DNA of 64,000 nucleotides from Scleroderma bovista (GCA_037178675.1 JAYMGJ010000216.1:186001-250000), one strand, 5' to 3'. Shown: positions 34,857 to 45,736, numbered from the stretch's first letter. Notes: generated by a model from the letters alone, not told the origin. Made by a program: numbers and translations.

Positions 34857-36593
34857 GAAACTGTGGGTGAGGTCCCTAGACCCCCACAACCGGACACACC
34901 AGACCATGTTCCTGGTGGTTTCCCCGACACCTCTGCAACGCGCAGTGAGGAAGATGTGCAAAAGATGTGTGAGGAAGGGGGAGCAAACCTAGTCCGATAC
35001 CTCATGGGCAAAGCCCTCGAAACCCGCGACCCTCAATACGAGAGTGTCCGCAACTGGTCCTATAAGGACATTGCTCGCTTACCCCAAGCTGAGCAGAAAC
35101 TCTGGCGACTTGCTTGCCAAGAAGAGCTCGACGTGCTGCGAAAGCGCAAGGTCTTTGAGCTAGTAGACCGTCCCCGAGACCGGAAGGTCATAAAGAATCG
35201 ATGGGTCTTCGACGTGAAGTCGGATGGCCGCAAGAAAGCCCGCTTAGTAGCAAAAGGCTTCTCCCAGGTCGAGGGATTAGATTTCGACCAGGTCTTCTCA
35301 CCAGTCGTGCGCTTTGAAACAGTGCGCCTCATGCTTGCGCTTGCCGCACTTGAGAATTGGTACATTACTGGACTCGACGTTCGGAGCGCCTACTTGTATG
35401 GCAAGCTCGATGAAGAGATCTATATGGAACAACCCAAAGGGTTTGCAGTTCCCAGGCAAGAGCGCAAAGTGCTCCGCCTCTGGCGTGCCCTCTATGGCCT
35501 CAAACAGGCCGGCCTAGCTTGGTGGCGCACACTCGATGAGTCTCTCAAGGAGCTCAGGTTTGAGCGCCTTAAGTCTGAAGCAGGCATCTTCTTCTACAAG
35601 AAGAAAAGCACCAACATCGTCATCGGTATTATCTACGTTGACGACGCACTATTCTGTGGCCCTAACAAGGCTGTTGTTGATGCTATCAAAGCGCAATTCA
35701 TGCGCAAATGGGAGTGCAGAGACCTTGGAGAACCTAAGGAATTCCTCTGTATGCGAATCACTCGCAAGGGTCGCGCTATCCACTTGGACCAATGCACGTA
35801 CCTCCAAAAGGTCATCGAACGCTGCGGCATGCTCAATGCAAAGTCCGCAAGCACCCCACTGCCGGCTGGCTACTATGCCGCCAAAAATACAGAGCCTGTT
35901 GATGCGGAACTCCGCTTCTGTTTCCAGACGGTTATTGGGTCCCTTCTGTACCTTATGTTAGGCACTAGGCCTGACATTGCTTTTGCAGTCACCCATCTCT
36001 CGCACCATGCCACGAACCCATCCCAGGACCACCTGTCCAAAGCGCTTTATATCTGTCGCTACTTGATTGGTACACCTAACTACTCCCTAGTGTACAATGG
36101 TGGATCCGGTGCTGGCCTGATTGCATGCACGGACTCAGATTGGGGATCAGACCCTACCTCTCGCCTCTCGCAGACAGGTTTCTACCTGAAACTTGCAGAT
36201 GGCTTGATTAGTTGGACTTCTTGTGTGCAGAAGACTATTGCGTACTCGTCCACTGAGGCTGAATACATGGCTTTGAGCGATTGTGCTCGCCAAGTCACCT
36301 GGATTCGGAGTTTACTCGGTGAGCTTGGCTATAAGCTGAAAGCTATCCCGATTTGCGGTGATAATCAGGGGTCCATATTCATGGCATCCAACCCTGTAAC
36401 GGAGCCTCGCTCCAAGCACATCGACATCCGCTACCACGAAATCCGCGAGTCAGTCGCGAAAGGTAACGTGGAACTATTCTTCATTGATGGTGCTGAGAAT
36501 CCCGCCGATCTGCTCACCAAGAACTTACCACGCGAGAAATTCGTGAAGTTCAGAGCTCAACTAGGCTTACAGTTTCCCTCTGGCAGCATCTAG
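34857..36593 (+). CDS. Copia polyprotein, reverse transcriptase and RNase H part
   Basis: In the same frame as the upstream part, separated only by one TGA. RT blocks: LDVLRKRKVFELVDRP, NRWVFDVKSDG, KARLVAKGFSQ, LDVRSAYLYGKL, LRLWRALYGLKQAGLAWW, the active site IIYVDDALF (about 35635) and TRPDIAFAVTHLS. RNase H blocks: ACTDSDWGSD, SSTEAEYMAL, DNQGSIFMASNP and SKHIDIRYH. It ends FPSGSI at 36593. All RT and RNase H catalytic residues seem present. The upstream TGA (context TGG TGA GAA) is most simply a former CGA, but read-through cannot be excluded. Confidence 0.88.
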   Translation, partial: ETVGEVPRPPQPDTPDHVPGGFPDTSATRSEEDVQKMCEEGGANLVRYLMGKALETRDPQYESVRNWSYKDIARLPQAEQKLWRLACQEELDVLRKRKVFELVDRPRDRKVIKNRWVFDVKSDGRKKARLVAKGFSQVEGLDFDQVFSPVVRFETVRLMLALAALENWYITGLDVRSAYLYGKLDEEIYMEQPKGFAVPRQERKVLRLWRALYGLKQAGLAWWRTLDESLKELRFERLKSEAGIFFYKKKSTNIVIGIIYVDDALFCGPNKAVVDAIKAQFMRKWECRDLGEPKEFLCMRITRKGRAIHLDQCTYLQKVIERCGMLNAKSASTPLPAGYYAAKNTEPVDAELRFCFQTVIGSLLYLMLGTRPDIAFAVTHLSHHATNPSQDHLSKALYICRYLIGTPNYSLVYNGGSGAGLIACTDSDWGSDPTSRLSQTGFYLKLADGLISWTSCVQKTIAYSSTEAEYMALSDCARQVTWIRSLLGELGYKLKAIPICGDNQGSIFMASNPVTEPRSKHIDIRYHEIRESVAKGNVELFFIDGAENPADLLTKNLPREKFVKFRAQLGLQFPSGSI

Positions 36594-36628
36594 CGCCTTA
36601 TCCGCTGAAGTGCTCTACGTGCAGCACA

Positions 36629-36639
36629 GCGAGGGGGAG
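36629..36639 (+). other. Polypurine tract of the copia element
   Basis: GCGAGGGGGAG directly precedes the 3' LTR at 36640, in the position of the plus-strand primer. Confidence 0.65.
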
Positions 36640-36928
36640 TGTTGAAGTCGCACGTGCACCCGGCGTAAACCGTCGACGAAGTGCGCACAAGACTGCGACC
36701 CATATTAGTGTAGACTTAGTAATAGTCCTCTTTAGAGTAGTTGTTACATGTCACACGTCATACATCACAGTCACGTGTCACACTATTTGTTGTATATAAA
36801 CAGCGTCCAACGCTTATATAATATAACAGCTCTTAACCAGCTACCGCTACCATCTCTGGTTGTGCACTCCACCCAAACAGGTGAGTTGGAGTAGCAGTTC
36901 CTCTACGTATATAGGTATTGCTTCAACA
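36640..36928 (+). repeat. Copia 3' LTR (289 bp)
   Basis: Complete LTR, TGTTGAAG to TTCAACA. It holds the TATA box TATATAAAC at about 36793. Used here as the reference to show that the 5' LTR is split by element 2. Confidence 0.92.
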
Positions 36929-36933
36929 CGATA
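36929..36933. repeat. Copia target-site duplication, right (CGATA)
   Basis: Partner of 28901-28905 with one CpG transition. Confidence 0.7.
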
Positions 36934-37400
36934 TTGCTCACCATCTTATGATCGAGACAACTGGCACCAAGGCCGACCTGTTGAAGGCCATCCGGAGTCA
37001 CTTCGAAACTGATCAGCACTTGAAGACTGATCCCTGCTTTGAAGGTCTTTTCAGCAGTCGCTTGCGTGCTGCCATGAAACGGCCAATTGAGCAGACAAAT
37101 CTTGACTTGGAAAATATCCCCCCACCAGCCACTTGCCAATGTATTGACGCCGTCCCACCAATGTCCGCATCATTTCCTAACGCAGTGCAGACAGCCATCA
37201 AACATACTTCATTTTTGACTTCATCCACAGCATCTTCCACTGCTGGTCCATCGGTGTCGCCTTCATTTGTGCTACATTCAACACCTACTCATCCTTTTAC
37301 CCCAGCTCCATTTAATCCCAACAATTCTACGACATTTACCCCCACATTTGCGCCTACTACAGTGCCATATCCCTATTATTACCCTAATCCTGATTCCTGA
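36934..37400 (+). pseudogene. Pogo-like transposase, 3' part
   Basis: Resumes exactly where the transposase was cut: DDLID before the insertion, then IAHHLMIETTGTKADLLKAI after it. This segment resembles a SAP-like DNA-binding helix pair. A low-complexity tail rich in S, T and P follows, with the stop at 37398-37400. The clean join identifies the copia insertion site at base precision. Confidence 0.8.
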
Positions 37401-37957
37401 GTCTATCACTGGCTCGAGTTCATACCATGCATCCTACTAAGTCACCTGGTCTGGAGATGTCTCATATTCTACTAGATCCTTATAATAGTACTACGCTAGT
37501 AGCATCTGTAACAATTTCTGCATTGTCGCTGTCAAATGCATTGACGAAGTTTCTGTGTTATCAGTGCATGTCGGAGTTGCAATGGAAGGTGTGACACAGT
37601 GTGACAGCCCTTCATTTGGCAGATGGGAACATTTGCAACTCTGTGTGATTTGGTGCTAGAAAACCGGCATTGTTCTGGCAGCTTCTACACCCCACATATT
37701 GCATTAATTTCTATCACAAGTTCCTCCATACATTGTCCTCTAGCTGCCTATATATTTTTTACCTTACTTACATTTGTGGTTGTGTAGCTTTGAGGCATGA
37801 ATTTTTGATGTTGCAACTCTGGTCAAGTGATAGTAAGGTTTTCCATTACGAAGGCATCTGCAGCATTATACCTCCGGCCCGATGTGCGTGATAGACCAAC
37901 TACTAGGATGTACCATCGGAGTCGTTGTTGGGTCTTCAACGTCAACCCTCCGTAGCC
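37401..37957. other. 3' end of the pogo element and spacer
   Basis: Holds the right end of the pogo-like element (to 37833), the TA duplication (37834-37835), and about 120 bp leading into the first large module. No gene seen. Confidence 0.5.
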
Positions 37958-38128
37958 ATGTCGAGCGCTCCTCTCGACCAAACAGTGAATAAACCATTCC
38001 ATCGCGATCCCCCCGATATTGTCCCATCACCATACCACCCGCCGCTGCACATGGCATTGCGGCCTATTCTCCAGAGGCGGCCCCCATGCCACGGTATCCC
38101 ACATCAATCAACTACTCCTCTTCCTTGA
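37958..38128 (+). pseudogene. Questin-oxidase-like (AflY/DUF4243) 5' fragment, copy 2
   Basis: Begins at an intact ATG (MSSAPLDQTVNKPFHRDPPD). A base loss right after PPD shifts the frame, which then stops at 38128. The complete genes continue GPVTVPPAAAHGI there, and the same bases are present out of frame. Only the N-terminal part exists; it leads into the spacer before surface-protein copy B. Confidence 0.7.
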
Positions 38129-38978
38129 TCCGCGAATGCCAGAGATTTCCCAGAATTGATCCAGCATCGACCGATGCTTTGATCAGGACACTGCGGAAAA
38201 GCACTCTACTGGAAGCACAACGCCTACATTCTTGTGACAAGTGGCGATTTTCCTGTAGGGGTGTTCATCTACGGGAGACCTGAAAGTACGGCTGTTCGCA
38301 AGGGCATTTACTATGTTGCTGCTCGTGCGCTAACGTGCACGACGATGATTGCTGGAACTGATTGGACTGTTCAACGAAGACAATGGCCCCTTCAACGCCT
38401 CGCATATGCCCCACCTTCAAGGCTTCAACAGCTATCCTCGTATATATTTATTATAAAAGAAGCGAGCAGTCAAGGTTACTGAACATACATAGTGATGCCT
38501 TGACACTGAAAATATGGCAGATTCCAAGAACCATGAATTCATGTTCCTGTCTGGTAGTTTAACTTAGGTCATTCATTTCTTGCCGGCCGAGGCAACTGAG
38601 GCCCACATTATGTAACTCCATCAGGTCGTATCGATGAACTTCGAACCTGGCTGCACTGCTCAGAAGCAAAACCTTCTTGGATCTGCACTCGAAGTTCGTT
38701 CGAACATCGATGGTCCTGGTCATCGTGTATCGTGTCCAACAAGTTGCCAAGGAAGTATTTCCACATTAGGTTGACGGACGTCACGGACCTCGTACGCGTC
38801 TCTCAAGCAAGGGCAGCAGGGGCCAGTTCTGCATGTCGTTCCCGCCAAGACTCTTACGGGCCACTGGACCAGGCTGAGGCGCTAACCTGCTATCAGGAAC
38901 CAGATTTTATGAGGCAAAGCGCCCAACATTTATTTGTCCTTTCCCGTCCTCCTTTTTCTTCTGCCACCCATCCTCAGC
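38129..38978. repeat. Duplicated spacer (copy 2; paralogous to 18805-19574)
   Basis: Same order of blocks as in copy 1, up to the surface-protein start. No gene recognised. The last 150 bases are shared by all surface-protein copies and should contain the promoter and 5' UTR. Confidence 0.55.
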
Positions 38979-40297
38979 ATGCTGCCCTCCAACCTCAGAT
39001 GGACGTCGCTGGCAATCCTTGCCACCGGACTACTTTCTATGCGTCCGTTGTGGGCCTCTGCCCAGCAGTCCAACGCTGTCTGCTTGTCGCAGTTCAACTG
39101 GGTCGGTCTGCTTTGTTGTCCCAGTTCCTTTCAGCCGTGCTAACCAACATGTCTGGCTTGATAGATGGACAACAGCAAGAGCCAGAGTCCGTGTCTTGTT
39201 GTGGCCTTCGCAATAAGCGTATGCCTCGGCAGTCGTATGCACCCACCCCTCGCACGATGAATTTGATCTTGAGCGCCTTTTTTATTAGAATTCACCGTCT
39301 TCCCCCTGGAACCCAACTGGTCCTACTTCACTCCTGATGTGGCCCATGCAAATCCATGCACGTGCAACACCGTCACATACAGCCTGATGGCCGCCTGCTC
39401 TGCATGTCAGAACTGCACCTACGTCCGGTAAGATCGTCAGCCGACTTCAACATGTCCTTTGTCTCACATCCCACACCAGTTGGAGTTTGTGGACCACCAA
39501 CTGCTCTACTGTCTACCCTGGAGTGTATGATTTACACCAATTCTGTACATTGCATTTTCAGGCTGACTATTCCACCAGGTATCCAGAGGACATTCCATCT
39601 GGAACCGCCATACCGCATTGGGCTTATCAGGACGTCACAGTATTTCTCGTTGCTTGCTACCATTCTAGTGCTCAAAGCATAATAGATATCTGATACTTTC
39701 AATTTAACTCTCGCGCAACTTACTGGAGGTGTGTTCATTGTGATATCTCAACCAACGTCTAATTGTATGACTTTTAGACGCACCTGAGTCGACTGCTACC
39801 AAGCCGCAAGCAACTGTTACCCCGGCCGCATTCCCCACGCCTAGTGGTGACACAGGAACTTCCCCTTCCTCATCTTCAAAATCCAATACTGGAGCGATTG
39901 TGGGAGGTGCTATTGGTGGCGTAGCAGTAGTTATCGCAGCCCTTATTATCTGGTTCTGCATCCGCCGCCGCCGCCGCCGCCAGACAAAAGCGCCCAGTGC
40001 AATGTATGATGGAAGTGCGCCAGGTGGCATTAACAGCATACCCACCACCACGAGCCTTTTCATCCCTTCTGGTGCTTATCCGAAGCTCTATGTAGGTCCG
40101 CACCGTTGCTCGTCAGACTTCGTTAATTTTCTGCTATGTAGGACCCGTCTGATCCCACCACATTCCCCGCTTCGCCCCCCTTACCGATTATTCATACGAG
40201 CCCTTCTACCGGCTATCAAAACAATTCTATTCATTCCAACCTCCATGCTGCCCAAGGTGGGCGTCCTGGTGCAAACCATGGTGTCCCAAACCTTTAG
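38979..40297 (+). CDS. Cysteine-rich single-pass membrane protein, copy B
   Basis: Probable cell-surface protein of an Agaricomycete family without known function. Order: signal peptide (SLAILATGLLSM...SA), ectodomain with regularly placed cysteines (VCLSQFNW, SPCLV, NPCTCNTVTYSLMAACSACQNC, WTTNCSTVYPGVYDLHQFC, DIPSGTAIPHWAYQDVT), a Ser/Thr/Pro linker (STATKP, SGDTGTSPSSSSKS), one helix (GAIVGGAIGGVAVVIAALII), a stop-transfer RRRRRR, and a cytoplasmic tail with PSAMYDG, DPSDPTTFPASPPLP and HAAQGG. About six exons; the last intron joins LY to DPSDP. It ends GANHGVPNL at 40297, where copies C and D end AYVPEL. Appears intact. Confidence 0.7.
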
Positions 40298-41208
40298 TCA
40301 TGGATCATTTTGAATCCTGCATTTCTTTTTTGTCGTGGCCTTAATCTACCTGATACTAACACATCTACACCCACCCATGGTAGCCAACTGGCCTTTATGG
40401 AACTTTGTACAACAGCACTTTTATTCATCTCATCATGCATAGAAATAGAAAGTATTTCGAATTCCATCCAATTACTGAAAGACTCAGGCCCGAGGTCTCA
40501 TTGTATTACCACTCTTGGTGAAGTTGCAACGCGTTGAGGCAGTATTGCAATGCGTCGAATCTCACCATTGTAACATGGTCCGATGGTAGTTACTGTATTG
40601 TATTGCAACAAAGTGACAACAGCTCCGGATGTCAGAGACATTTAAACATGTAGTGACCCATTTGTAAACAAGGTGATCATTGAGCGGACAAACGCCCACC
40701 ACTGAGAATAAAATGACAATTTAGTTTGAACTGGAACGAGATAATTGGCCGACCATGTGAACTTGTGTAGACCCAATGCATACTACACATTGACCTGCGA
40801 TGTATATACATAGCACAATCAGAAGTAGATGCGCCTCCAAAAGTAAGCCACCAACCTTCGTGACCACGAATCGCGACAATTTGCTGTGGTACCCCACTCG
40901 TCTTGCACGGCTCTCAACTAAGTAGTACCGCTCGGGAACCGGATTAGAAGATACTGCACTGCAGATATGCGGAGGATATGATCCCCAATCATCACTCTGA
41001 TAACAAAGATGGTGTGTATTGCTGCTATCAGGCAGAATTTTTGCTTAGTATACATATCTACGTGAGATAAATGTTGTGTACCTTATAATTAATATACAGC
41101 GCGTTCTTGCGCGGACGAACTTGAGCAAGGTGTAACTGGTTACCACGTTCATGAGGTAGCTGCGGCAGGGCATTGCAAGAAGCGAAAAATTGTGCATCGA
41201 ATCGAAGA
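40298..41208. other. Convergent 3' region between surface protein B and mago pseudogene 1
   Basis: The same type of spacer recurs at 47052-48073 and 53443-54309. Shared blocks include TTGTAAACAAGGTGA and a conserved stretch around GCGATGTATATA. No gene seen. Confidence 0.5.
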
Positions 41209-41945
41209 TCAGATGGGCTTGATCTTGAAGTGAAGAGAGATCAAGGAGAACATGATACACTAGCATACAACGTCAGAGAAAATTGGGTAAGAAATCACTG
41301 GGCATGCCTTCAAGTCCTGAACCAGGTAGTAGAATACACGAAGGCCTTCTGGGTCCTCGCTATCCTGGATCTCAACCAAAGACCCGATTTTTGCGGTCTG
41401 CAGTATGTCATAAGACTCGTATTAAAGACCAGTGACGATATCACGAACTTCAAATGCAATGTGATCGCTTCCTATCCGAATTTCAAGCTCCTGCTTCCCA
41501 ACGATGTTTTTCTTCGGCCAATTTGTATCGTCTTCCCTAGAGGAGGTATAAGTAGATCGTATGAAGGAGTGACATGCATATTACTTTGTTATCTCGCTCG
41601 AATCGACGATGCGTTTGAGCTCTTTGACCACTAACGAACCCACCCACACTACGGCACAATGAGCGGGGCCAAAAAAACTGCGAAAGGTATATGCACGTGC
41701 TTTCCTTGCGAATTAGGCTGTCATTCCGATAGTTCGAGTTGTTCGCATAGCGTAAGCGGCCATGTGAGTGCTCGAATTCATGGAATTCATAGCCGTTTTG
41801 CCAGAGTGGCCAGTGCTGGCAAAGTCAGTAAGGACCCTCGAGAAGGAGTGTGTAGAAATGGTACACGTACTAATACCTAATAAAAATGAGGAAATAGTAT
41901 ATTGGATTGATAATGAGACCTACCTGAGGTAGAAGGGGTCAGTGA
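41209..41945 (-). pseudogene. mago nashi pseudogene 1
   Basis: All later exons of mago nashi can be aligned to the intact copy at 54310-55057, ending HFKIKPI. A deletion removed the first exon's start (the ATHDNDP part is missing; only TTCTACCTCAG remains next to unrelated bases). Further base changes disturb conserved residues and splice sites, for example [11 protein letters not shown] in place of [11 protein letters not shown]. Confidence 0.75.
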
Positions 41946-42199
41946 CTCCGTTTTTACTACCACGTTGCTGCGGCGACTGCCCATTTGATTTCAATAGGCT
42001 GCTAATGGTTGACACAAGCATCAGAAAGATGCCCTAAAACTGGGCAATCCACTCACGGAGCATCACCCTTAGACGGAGGTGGATGCTGCTCAGGATATCG
42101 TGGTTTGTCGTTAGCCTAGTCGGATGGTGGCTTCTTGGGGTTAGATTTCTTGGCGATGAAAGCCTTGGATGTATCTACCGAGTCTATGGCATTTCAAGC

Positions 42200-44540
42200 C
42201 TATCCTCTTAGGAACTGCTGATCACATACTATCTGTGGTACCAGTGTCCGGATGAAGTATGGCGGAAATAGCACACTACCGCATATATACATAATGCCGA
42301 ACAAAGCGCACAAATGAACCAAGAGACGTACGATCATAAGTTTAATCTTGCTGACGATTGTCGTAATCTCTGGTCGTGACGATGGGTTCCGTTTCCAGCA
42401 CAGCAGACATATGTTCCACCATCCGTTGGTCAAACGGGAACGCGTCTCCTCGCTACTCGGACGATTAGGTGGACCTCGCAGAACCCAGGCTTTCACATCG
42501 TCCACAGACTTGATACCGTGGAATGGTGGTTTACGGGTAAAGAGTTCCTTTGCAAAAATGAGTAAGGCGCGGAGTAGGATTCAGTACATAGTACCAGTGC
42601 CATCATTCCAAATGCCCAAACATCAGCTTCAGGAGTCTTGACGAACTGTCCGGTTTCTAGCTCTTCTGGAGATGTCCAATTAGCAGAACCCCCGAGTGAC
42701 ATCGCAGCAGGCCGAAATAGGGCATTGACGAGGGTCGCCACACCAAAAGTCAGAAGAGCTTGACCATCCTCGGAAACCATGACATTAAGCTACACAGGTG
42801 CATCAATCAGGCGTGGATTTGAGGTGGTCAAACTTACACCTCTCAGATCACCATGGCAGAGTGGGCCAGACTTGTACTTATGAAGGTAGCTGAGGCCCTC
42901 TGCAATTCCTAAGAGCTGGAAACGCGTCACCGAAGACGAGATTGAATACGCCGAACCAACGTACTAGATGGCTAGGATCGACATGACCACCTTGCACGTA
43001 TTCTTGCGCATTTCTCGGCTGGATCCACTTTGACACGATTGTGATTGTGTGGTCGAACTTCGTAGTAATCCCAAGCAGCGGGACAATATTCTCGTGACAA
43101 AGTCCTGACCATAGATACACTTCTCGAAGGACCTCCTACGCAGGAGTCAGACCGATGGAAACTGGCGTGAGCAGTCCAAACCTCAATATTCTGCTTGTCT
43201 CCGGCTGGAAGACCTGCGCGAAGCGTTTTCACTGTTACTTTTGTGCTCACTGACCGTAGAGCTCCCCGATATACGATGGAAGTGCTATCGCGGAGGGGAG
43301 CAATGACCGCCTCTCTATCCACTTGGTCATCGAGATTGATACAGTAAGTCGCTCGCTGAGACAATTGGGTCAGCAGCTGAGTCGAGTCTGCGATAGCCTT
43401 ATCTGACTGAGTCAAGATGTTGTACAAGTGGATCAAAACCGATACCTTGGTCTCCTCGACCTTGCAGAGTAGTTGCGACAAAGAAGGTCGTAATAACGGA
43501 TCCCGTGCCCAGCACGAAAAGGATATATTCTACCACTCGTCCGACATCCGAGAATTTGTAGCACTGTCACTTGGACGCTCAGGTGGCCTCGTTAATATCC
43601 GATTCAAGACGCTCATCCAACTCTTCAAATTATTGAAGGGCACCTGGCGGGTGAATAGTTCCTGAAGACTATTAGGCAGATTCGTAAGAATGTGGGCTGT
43701 AAACCATACTAGACAAGTCATTCCATAAGCCCAGATGCCCCCTTCGATGGACATCAAGCATCCGTGTTCCATACCAAAAGATTCTACGATCTCCGGAGAC
43801 ATCCAGTTGATTGTACCTCCTTTGGGTGAGACGACAGTCATATTAAAAGATGCATTCACCAAGGAGGTATAACCAAGATCTGCGATAAGGGCATGGCCCT
43901 CGTCAGAAATGAGCACATTGGACTATGCATATATGTTTTAGGCGTAACTAGAAACCTGAAATTAAGCACACCTACGCCTTTTAGGTCACCGTGTACAATC
44001 GGGCCAGAGGGGTGAGTATGGAGATAACACATCCCACGTGCGATACCAGCCATCTGAGTTGCAAGCATTGAGTCTTACATGTAAATAGACGTTTCCTATG
44101 CCGGCTCACCAGCGGGCAAGGATCGATTGTTGGATCTTGGACATAATCATGTGCATTGCCTGCCATCATCCATTGGACACGATGGATATAGTTAAATCGA
44201 ATTTCGTAGTTATTCCAAAAAATGGGAGGATGTTTTTATGCTTCAGTTTGGACCAAACATGTGCCTCACGGAACGCTGTCTGAATGACCGTCAGAAGTGT
44301 CTGAACTCTAGCAGGCAAAAATATTAGAGTTACCTTGATTGTCTTTAAGTCGTCCAGTGTACCTTGGATCGTTTTTATAGCTACACGGGTACCCCTTGGA
44401 CGCAATGTTCCTTGAAATACAAGGGCACTGCCGCCTCGGAATCTGGGCTTCTGCTCTCGATCGACGAGTTCATTGGGGTTAATACAGTATTCGGTAGCCT
44501 GGTCTGCCAGTTTTTCGAGTATAAGTTCGGGGCTCTCCAT
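42200..44540 (-). pseudogene. Tandem kinase-pseudokinase gene, copy 1
   Basis: TKL-like protein with two kinase domains in one reading direction. Domain 1 begins MESPELILEKLADQ, has FRGGSALVFQGTL (glycine loop), RVAIKTI (VAIK lysine), HVWSKLKHKNILPFFGI, HGDLKG|SNVLIS (catalytic D) and ADLGY (DFG to DLG), then INWMSPEI and ELFTRQVPFNNL. Domain 2 begins QRATYCINLDDQVDREA and has VTVKTL, HLWSGLCHENIVPLLGI, HGDLRGLNVMVS but TFG in place of DFG, then ANWTSPEE and ELFTRKPPFHGI. The loss of the DFG aspartate makes domain 2 a likely pseudokinase. A TAG at 43530-43532, where the motif should read DEWW, lies between the domains, so the product may end after domain 1. Introns are short; the donor after HGDLKG is GTAGGT. 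Confidence 0.7.
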
Positions 44541-45061
44541 GAATGCTTGTTGCACGAGAACGCAGAGGAATTCAGCAAGCAAGGGGGCTAAGGGTTCAGG
44601 GCGTAGAATACCCCATCACTCACGTTTTATACTTGCAGCGTGTAGGCTGTGTGGCAGTGTGTGCTGGCGCATAGAACAACCAGGCCTCGACTCGGTCCTG
44701 CTATGGTCAATTGCTGCTCGCGGCCAAACGGTCACATCACGATATCGATTGGACCCCTGCGAGTGATACTGTAGTGTTGAAACTGGTTGAAGCGTTGACC
44801 TGCGGTGGTATTTTTCACGAGATGAGGTCTTAGGTGCCCCAGGCTGTCTATGATCTTACGAGTGATACAGCTCGACCCAGCGGGACATTCTTGTACTAGA
44901 GTTATTGAAAGGACACGAAGAAAACTGCTCTGCGCTCATAAATCTGACGTCATGCCGTATTCATTTGATCACGTGGGTCCAGAAAGTTGTCTTTGATCCT
45001 CCCCAGCCATGTTGACAACGACTATCTTCCTCTAAGTTAGAGTCTGGCTTTGGGAGACTAC
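44541..45061. promoter_or_regulatory. Divergent promoter region, kinase copy 1 and enzyme fragment 3
   Basis: The same spacer separates kinase and questin-oxidase-like starts at 50851-51292 and 58660-59259. Conserved blocks include TGTAGGCTGTGTGGCAGTG and AAATCTGACGTCA (a CRE-like TGACGTCA). Promoter use is inferred from the divergent layout. Confidence 0.45.
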
Positions 45062-45500
45062 ATGTTGACCAAACAGCGAATAAGCCATTCCACCCTGATG
45101 GTTCCGTCACCATACCCCCCGGAGTTGTACATGGCATTGCGGCCTATTCTCCAAAGGCAGCCGCCACAACTTTGGTCCCTCCCAAGCCACCCCACATCGA
45201 TCAACTATTCCATTCTTCCTCCACCCGCGAATGCCCCAGCGAATTCCCGGAATCGATCAAGCACATTGGTTCACAACCACGTTTCCTGGAACATTTTCCT
45301 CAATTACAACTTTCCCAAGTTCGTTCCAGATGCGCGTTGGTATTTCTGATTGACCTGTTTCACAGCCATGCATCACACCAATTGCTATATATCTGGGAAA
45401 TGGGCGCCAGTGGCGCAGTCATTGACGCTGCATATGCGACCCACTGTGTATATCAGCGACCAGCATTTGAACCGCTTCTGCTTTGGACGTATTGGTGAAC
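45062..45500 (+). pseudogene. Questin-oxidase-like (AflY/DUF4243) 5' fragment, copy 3
   Basis: Carries blocks of the first two exons of the complete genes: DQTANKPFHPDG, AYSPKAAAT, PPKPPHIDQLFH, the HNHVSW-type block, then HASHQLLYIWEMGASGAVIDAAYATHCVYQRPAFE. The ATG at 45062 lies in a changed context and frames are shifted. The part from the third exon onwards is missing. Confidence 0.7.
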
Positions 45501-45736
45501 TTCGGACCTGGCTGCACTGCTCAGAAGTAAAACCTTCTTGGATCCGCACCAAGGTACTATGTTTGTTCTGGCTAGTTCTGCATGTCGTTCCTGCCAAGAC
45601 CCTTACGGGCAACTGGACCAGCTGAAGGATCCTTTGAGAGGCTGACGGCGTTAGCCTGCCATCAGGAACATGGTTTTATGAGGCAAGGCATCCAACCTTT
45701 CCCGTCCTTCTTTATCTTCTGCCACCCATCCCCAGC

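Larger units (their letters stand above)
28906..36928 (+). mobile_element. Ty1/copia LTR retrotransposon, nested in the pogo element
   Basis: Two 289-bp LTRs (TGTTGAAG...TTCAACA) border an internal part with gag, protease, integrase, RT and RNase H in copia order. The 5' LTR is in two pieces because of a later insertion at 28930-31033. The LTRs differ at only five positions, all transitions at CpG sites, so insertion is fairly recent. The 5-bp target duplication is TGATA/CGATA. Coding sequence is in one frame with a single TGA at 34854-34856. Confidence 0.9.
26443..37833 (+). mobile_element. Pogo-like DNA transposon, split by a copia element
   Basis: The ends are imperfect inverted repeats of 23 bp: CTATCACTTGAC, two mismatched bases, GAGTTGCAA on the left (26443), and its reverse complement on the right (ending 37833). 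TA flanks both ends. Subterminal repeats related to ACACAGAG.TGCAAA are also present on both sides. Removing the copia element (28906-36928) and one 5-bp duplication leaves about 3.36 kb with a single transposase gene. The element cannot encode an active transposase: the gene is split and carries two nonsense codons. Confidence 0.85.
37958..45061. repeat. Segmental duplication, module 1
   Basis: Order: enzyme 5' fragment (+), surface protein B (+), mago pseudogene (-), tandem kinase (-), divergent spacer. The same order recurs in modules 2 (45062-51292) and 3 (51293-55057, without kinase). A partial module (18590-20501) lies on the other side of the transposon nest. Confidence 0.8.

Noticed and set aside
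41209..41634. Plus-strand open frames of about 140-150 codons at 41173, 47978 and 54373
   Set aside because: They are the opposite strand of mago nashi exons; the minus strand gives the known protein.
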